A stretch of DNA of 64,000 bases from Meghimatium bilineatum (lineage: Eukaryota > Mollusca > Gastropoda > Stylommatophora > Philomycidae), in contig CM067311.1 of NCBI GenBank assembly GCA_034231615.1, positions 20,960,173 through 21,024,172 on the forward strand, read 5' to 3'. The notes under the pieces are model-generated. The model ran no database searches, was not told the DNA's origin, and saw only the letters and a program-made list of their open reading frames with translations. Shown here piece by piece: positions 60,794-64,000 of this stretch; positions within the stretch are counted from its first letter, which is position 1, and each line of letters opens with the position of its first letter. Position numbers and translations under genes: made by a program.

Positions 60794-61792
60794 TACTAGG
60801 TATCAGGTGGGGGAGAAAAAGATGCCAAAACGGCAGGAACAGAAGAGAAAGAGCGAACAACAGAAAGAGAATATGAGCAGATAATGGTGATATATGAGAA
60901 TAAAATAGTAAAATAACTTAACTTATGCAGCGTCTAGTCAACGTTCCTTCCAAATGAATGAGCACACGCATAATAGCAACAAAGTAAAAAAAATGGACAG
61001 TGAAAGCCAGATTTCTATCAAGGGTCATGATAGCACGTATTTGTACAGGTTAGAAAAATAAAGACATGCCACGGTAATAGACGGTACCCGAGGCGCCGAA
61101 GTGAAAAGAAAACACACCCGCGAAAGGGAGAACAATAGAAAAGACTATGGCCTGGTTGGGTCACAGCGCATACCAACTGATGAGAGTAAAGGCGCGTATG
61201 TCTAACAACTAAATGGGAGGGGGGGTGGTTGTGAACCAGACTACACCCGAATAGCCATAGAAAAAGATGACAAAGTAAAAGAAAAATGCAGAGGTAGAAA
61301 ATAAAAGAGGGGGAAAAAAGGGACGTGATGGATCGACGCAAGCCCCTAGACGGAGATACGTCACGCAAGAAAGTAAAGCGAGGGTGGGAGGGAGCCCAGA
61401 GGACACGGGAGGGTAAGGGACTATCACGGGGAAGCATGTCGTGAGATGGTATCGGGTTGATAAAGCGAGACATAGGAAGAGGCTGCCAGAGAGCAGGGCA
61501 CCAGAGAAGATACGGACTAAGGAGACAGGAAAAGAAGACCATAGCGGGAGGAGGCAGACCCGGAGCTACAGCCAAAGCATGTGAGGAAGTGGAGGGTCGT
61601 AGCTGACGAAGTAAGGGTCATCTGTCCACAATGTCGTAGTAAGGGGAGGTCGGTGTAGCAGAGGTCCCAATAAAATGTGACGGAAGATGGACCAAGGTCA
61701 CAACCGCAACGACAAGTGCCTTGTATTCCAGGTGTTGGGAAATGTGACCGGTCGCATAAACCGAAGATGATAAAGGGATGAGTTAGCCGCAC

Positions 61793-62020
61793 GTCGCAAC
61801 CACTATGTGGGTATTGCTCGCACTGTACACTAGCTCATCTATGGGAACAACGATCAATGGACAGAGACTCTGGCCACGATACACGATCCCTTGGTTTGGG
61901 GCATGCACCATGGGGAGCGAAGTATCCGATGAAACAAGGTTCGCATCTGTGTGAGACCAACCGTACGTTGCAACCCATTTGGGGGTGTTGCCCGTACTGC
62001 ACGCTGGCTCCATAAATATA
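61793..62020. repeat. Two short related units about 175 bp apart inside PLE-2
   Basis: gtcgcaaccactatgtgggt and gttgcaacccatttgggggt, each followed by ttgc.cg.actg.ac. Function unknown. Confidence 0.45.
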
Positions 62021-62637
62021 CATGGGGGAACCACTGCATCCGAGCCATCCAAGTCATGTGAAGCAGGAAGCCTATTGGCGCTGCAAAGTCTATTTAAAAA
62101 AAAACACAAAAAACCGTCAGTCACCACATGCTACGTAACTGTATGGTTCAGCACTTCATAGCCGCCCCAATTGATAAGAAAGTGGCCAGAAGAAATATGA
62201 TAATAGGTACGTGGTGTCGCCCACGGGCCACTGAGAATGGCACAAGAGAAAGAGCGGACATAGTCCTAAGCAATGGAAATGGAGAAAGTAGACAAAGTAT
62301 GACAAAGAATCTAAAGGAGAAGAGGATGAAGCATAGGTGAAATAACCCGTAGAAAGAGAGTAGAGTGGGGTAGCGAGGGATACAGATCAAACCGACGTAC
62401 CCAACCGCAACAGGCCCACCCCGGATGAAGCTGCACCAGTCCCAAGGCGTAACAACACACCAATCGCAACGTGGCATGTCACCGTAACCCCAAACCCTGG
62501 GTGGGGCCCCAGGCCGAGCCACCACAATAGAGAGCAACAGTATCAAGTAGGTGAGCAGGAAGAAATAAGGGAAAGGCAGAGGGAAAGACTAGGAGCAACA
62601 GGGAGGCAGAGCAGTGGGGACAAAAGGGGGTAAGAGA

Positions 62638-63517
62638 TTATTGAAAATATAACTGGTCATTGATGCCATGGGGTTTAAGAGTGCCAAGATTGAGAATAAG
62701 GCGGTTCTCTAATGAGAAACGTTGCTGGTCACCAGAGTGGCAAGAGACCAGGCCAGTGACCTGAATGTCCTGTGCCCCCCGGTGAGAATTGCTGTTGAAG
62801 TGGAGGGCCACCAGACAAGATCCACAGTTACGGATATCCCGTAAGTGTTCGGCAAACCTAGTGGCTAAGAATCTACCCGTCTCACCAATGTACATCAGGT
62901 TACAGCGTTTGCAAGTAATCACGCACACAACATTACGGGAGACACAGGAAAAAGTGTGGTGGATATGAAATACCGACTTAGGAAATCGGATAGAGGAGGT
63001 CAGGTAGACAAATGGGCACGGAGAGGTACCGGTAGGAGGTCCCGCCGGCCGGAAGTGAGAGTGAACCAGAGTGTCCCGTAGGTTCCTATATCGACGGAAA
63101 GCCACAATCGGTGGTTGTGGAAACGCCTCTTTGGTAAGACGATCAGATGAGAGGATAGAGAAGTCCCGTAGGAGGATCTTGAGAGCTGGAATATTATGAG
63201 GGTGGAAAGTAAGGATCAGTTTAGGACGAGTCGAAGGAAGCTGAGGAGTGCGTGATAAGGCATCAGCACGGGAGATAGGAAGGGCAGAGAGAAGGACATC
63301 CTCCGGATAAGCACGCCGGCGGAAGAAGTCAAACATATCATGGGCATGCTGAAGAAAGTCAGAGTCCTCCTGGCAAAGGCGACGGAGATGAAGAAGTTGA
63401 GAGAAGGGAAGGGAGTCACGGCATGAGCGAGGGTGAGAAGAGGAATATAGAAGGAAGCTGTGAGAGTCAGTCGGTTTATAATAGACCGAGGTAGAGAGCG
63501 AACCTGGACCAATAGAG
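62638..63517 (-). pseudogene. Penelope-like RT C-terminus with GIY-YIG endonuclease
   Basis: The frame extends to 63564, but the first ~15 codons lie in the arm. From SIGPGSLSTSVYYKPTDSHS on it is collinear with PLE-1: FLLYSSSHPRSC, FSQLLHLRRLCQEDSDFL, VAFRRYRNLRDTLVHS, CPFVYLTS, then CVITCKRCNLMYIGETGRFL, FAEHLRDIR, FSLENRLI and KPHGIND. The GIY-YIG nuclease core is well preserved. The RT palm is absent. It begins at the codon equivalent to the start of PLE-1. Confidence 0.87.
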
Positions 63518-63937
63518 ATCTCATTTTGCTCTTCCCTTACATCATGATTGCTTGTCTGTAGCATTCATATTCTCTGTTGCCACTTTTGAGGTGAGTATTT
63601 TTAATGTAATTTACTTGATACCATATCTTTTCCTTTGTTCATCTCACATTCTTCAATCTACTTTCTCCTCCCTACTTACTACTAGCTTCTCCACATACGT
63701 TTTTCTCACCTGTCATGCCTCCACATCTTTTCTTCCCTCATTACCTATCTGCTATTGTCCTCCTCATTATAACCCTTTTTGTCTAAATAAAAGATTTGTT
63801 TTATTATGGTCATTTGTTTGTCCTGATGAAGGCTTTATAGTCGAAACGTCGTCTGTCTCTGTATCTCGTTAAGTTGTTTTATGTTTTACTTTCGTAACAC
63901 ACCTACCTATTTTTGTATATCGTGACATTTTGCCCAG
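63517..63937 (+). repeat. PLE-2 right inverted arm
   Basis: Contains CTGATGAAGGCTTTATAGTC followed by GAAACGTC at 63821-63850. The CTGATGA and GAAAC core boxes of a hammerhead are both intact here. Also gaggtgagtatt near 63587. The frame at 63552-63872 mirrors that in the left arm and is incidental. Confidence 0.85.
63821..63862 (+). ncRNA. Hammerhead-ribozyme-like core in PLE terminal repeat
   Basis: cCTGATGA, then a possible 3-bp stem ggc/gtc with a uuuaua loop, then GAAAC, a tiny possible stem III (ac/gu) and a cleavable-type uc. An extra A follows CTGATGA, and I find no convincing stem I, so activity is uncertain. Hammerhead motifs in Penelope-like terminal repeats are established for other animals. 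Confidence 0.45.
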
Positions 63938-64000
63938 TGTTACCTCAGCCACCTACTTCCTGTTTAGGGTTGTTAACCTACACTGGTTGATTTAGTCTTG

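Larger units (their letters stand above)
60377..63937 (-). mobile_element. Penelope-like element with inverted ~420-bp arms (PLE-2)
   Basis: Two nearly identical arms in opposite orientation (60377-60793 and 63517-63937) enclose 2.7 kb. The outer ends read cacctacctatttttgtata in inverse orientation. The GIY-YIG coding remnant lies on the minus strand directly inside the right arm. Penelope-like elements are known to have terminal repeats that may be inverted and may carry hammerhead motifs; both are seen here. About 1.8 kb between the coding part and the left arm has no recognisable gene. Confidence 0.82.
50602..64000 (+). other. XPO4: XPO4 intron 5 (incomplete, >13.3 kb)
   Basis: Inferred from the donor after exon 5. 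No further exportin-4 exon is seen to the window end. Its content is transposons, plus unassigned sequence at 50602-51425 and 51600-52176. Confidence 0.7.

Noticed and set aside
60432-60860. 142-codon minus frame and its mirror at 63552-63872 as a conserved gene
   Set aside because: The similarity is explained by the inverted arms of PLE-2; the frame is hydrophobic low-complexity without domains.

Overview
This is an animal nuclear genome window, probably from an invertebrate. It holds the 5' part of one host gene, exportin-4 (XPO4), on the + strand. Almost everything else is transposable elements and satellite DNA. Animal origin follows from the XPO4 exons with canonical introns and from the mix of Penelope-like, RTE-like, I-like, mariner and TTAA-site elements. 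I cannot name the species from the sequence; a lophotrochozoan such as a mollusc is only a guess.

Layout. 1-14838 is a diverged tandem satellite (about 50-60 bp monomers in longer higher-order units). It is interrupted by a Penelope-like element (1153-3630, -), a 5'-truncated LINE tail (6566-7054, -) and two copies of an unclassified 1.24-kb retroelement (8606-9830 and 11089-12318). 14839-16472 is a simple-sequence tract almost free of G and T on the + strand. 16473-18501 is the 3' end of an RNase-H LINE (family R, copy R0) with a third copy of the 1.24-kb element inside it.

XPO4 coding exons lie at 18888-18947, 29013-29118, 33784-33932, 36238-36372 and 50485-50601. They encode about 189 N-terminal residues; the gene runs off the right edge or continues after an intron of more than 13 kb. 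Introns 1-3 carry SINEs, LINE tails, two MITEs, a deleted mariner and TTAA-site elements. Intron 4 (14.1 kb) is a nested stack. Family-R copy R1 (+) was hit by a 428-bp palindromic element, a TTAA element and a second family-R copy R2 (-). R2 itself was hit by another TTAA element and by a nearly complete I-like LINE (40767-44542, +).

Beyond exon 5 are a TTAA-site element containing a full-length RTE-like LINE (52815-55975, +), a nearly intact family-R LINE R3 (56256-60309, -, one frameshift), and a second Penelope-like element whose GIY-YIG coding remnant sits between two inverted ~420-bp arms bearing a hammerhead-like core (60377-63937).

At least nine insertions can be delimited by target-site duplications read directly from the sequence. 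Several can be ordered in time because one element interrupts another. No autonomous element in the window has a fully open reading frame.
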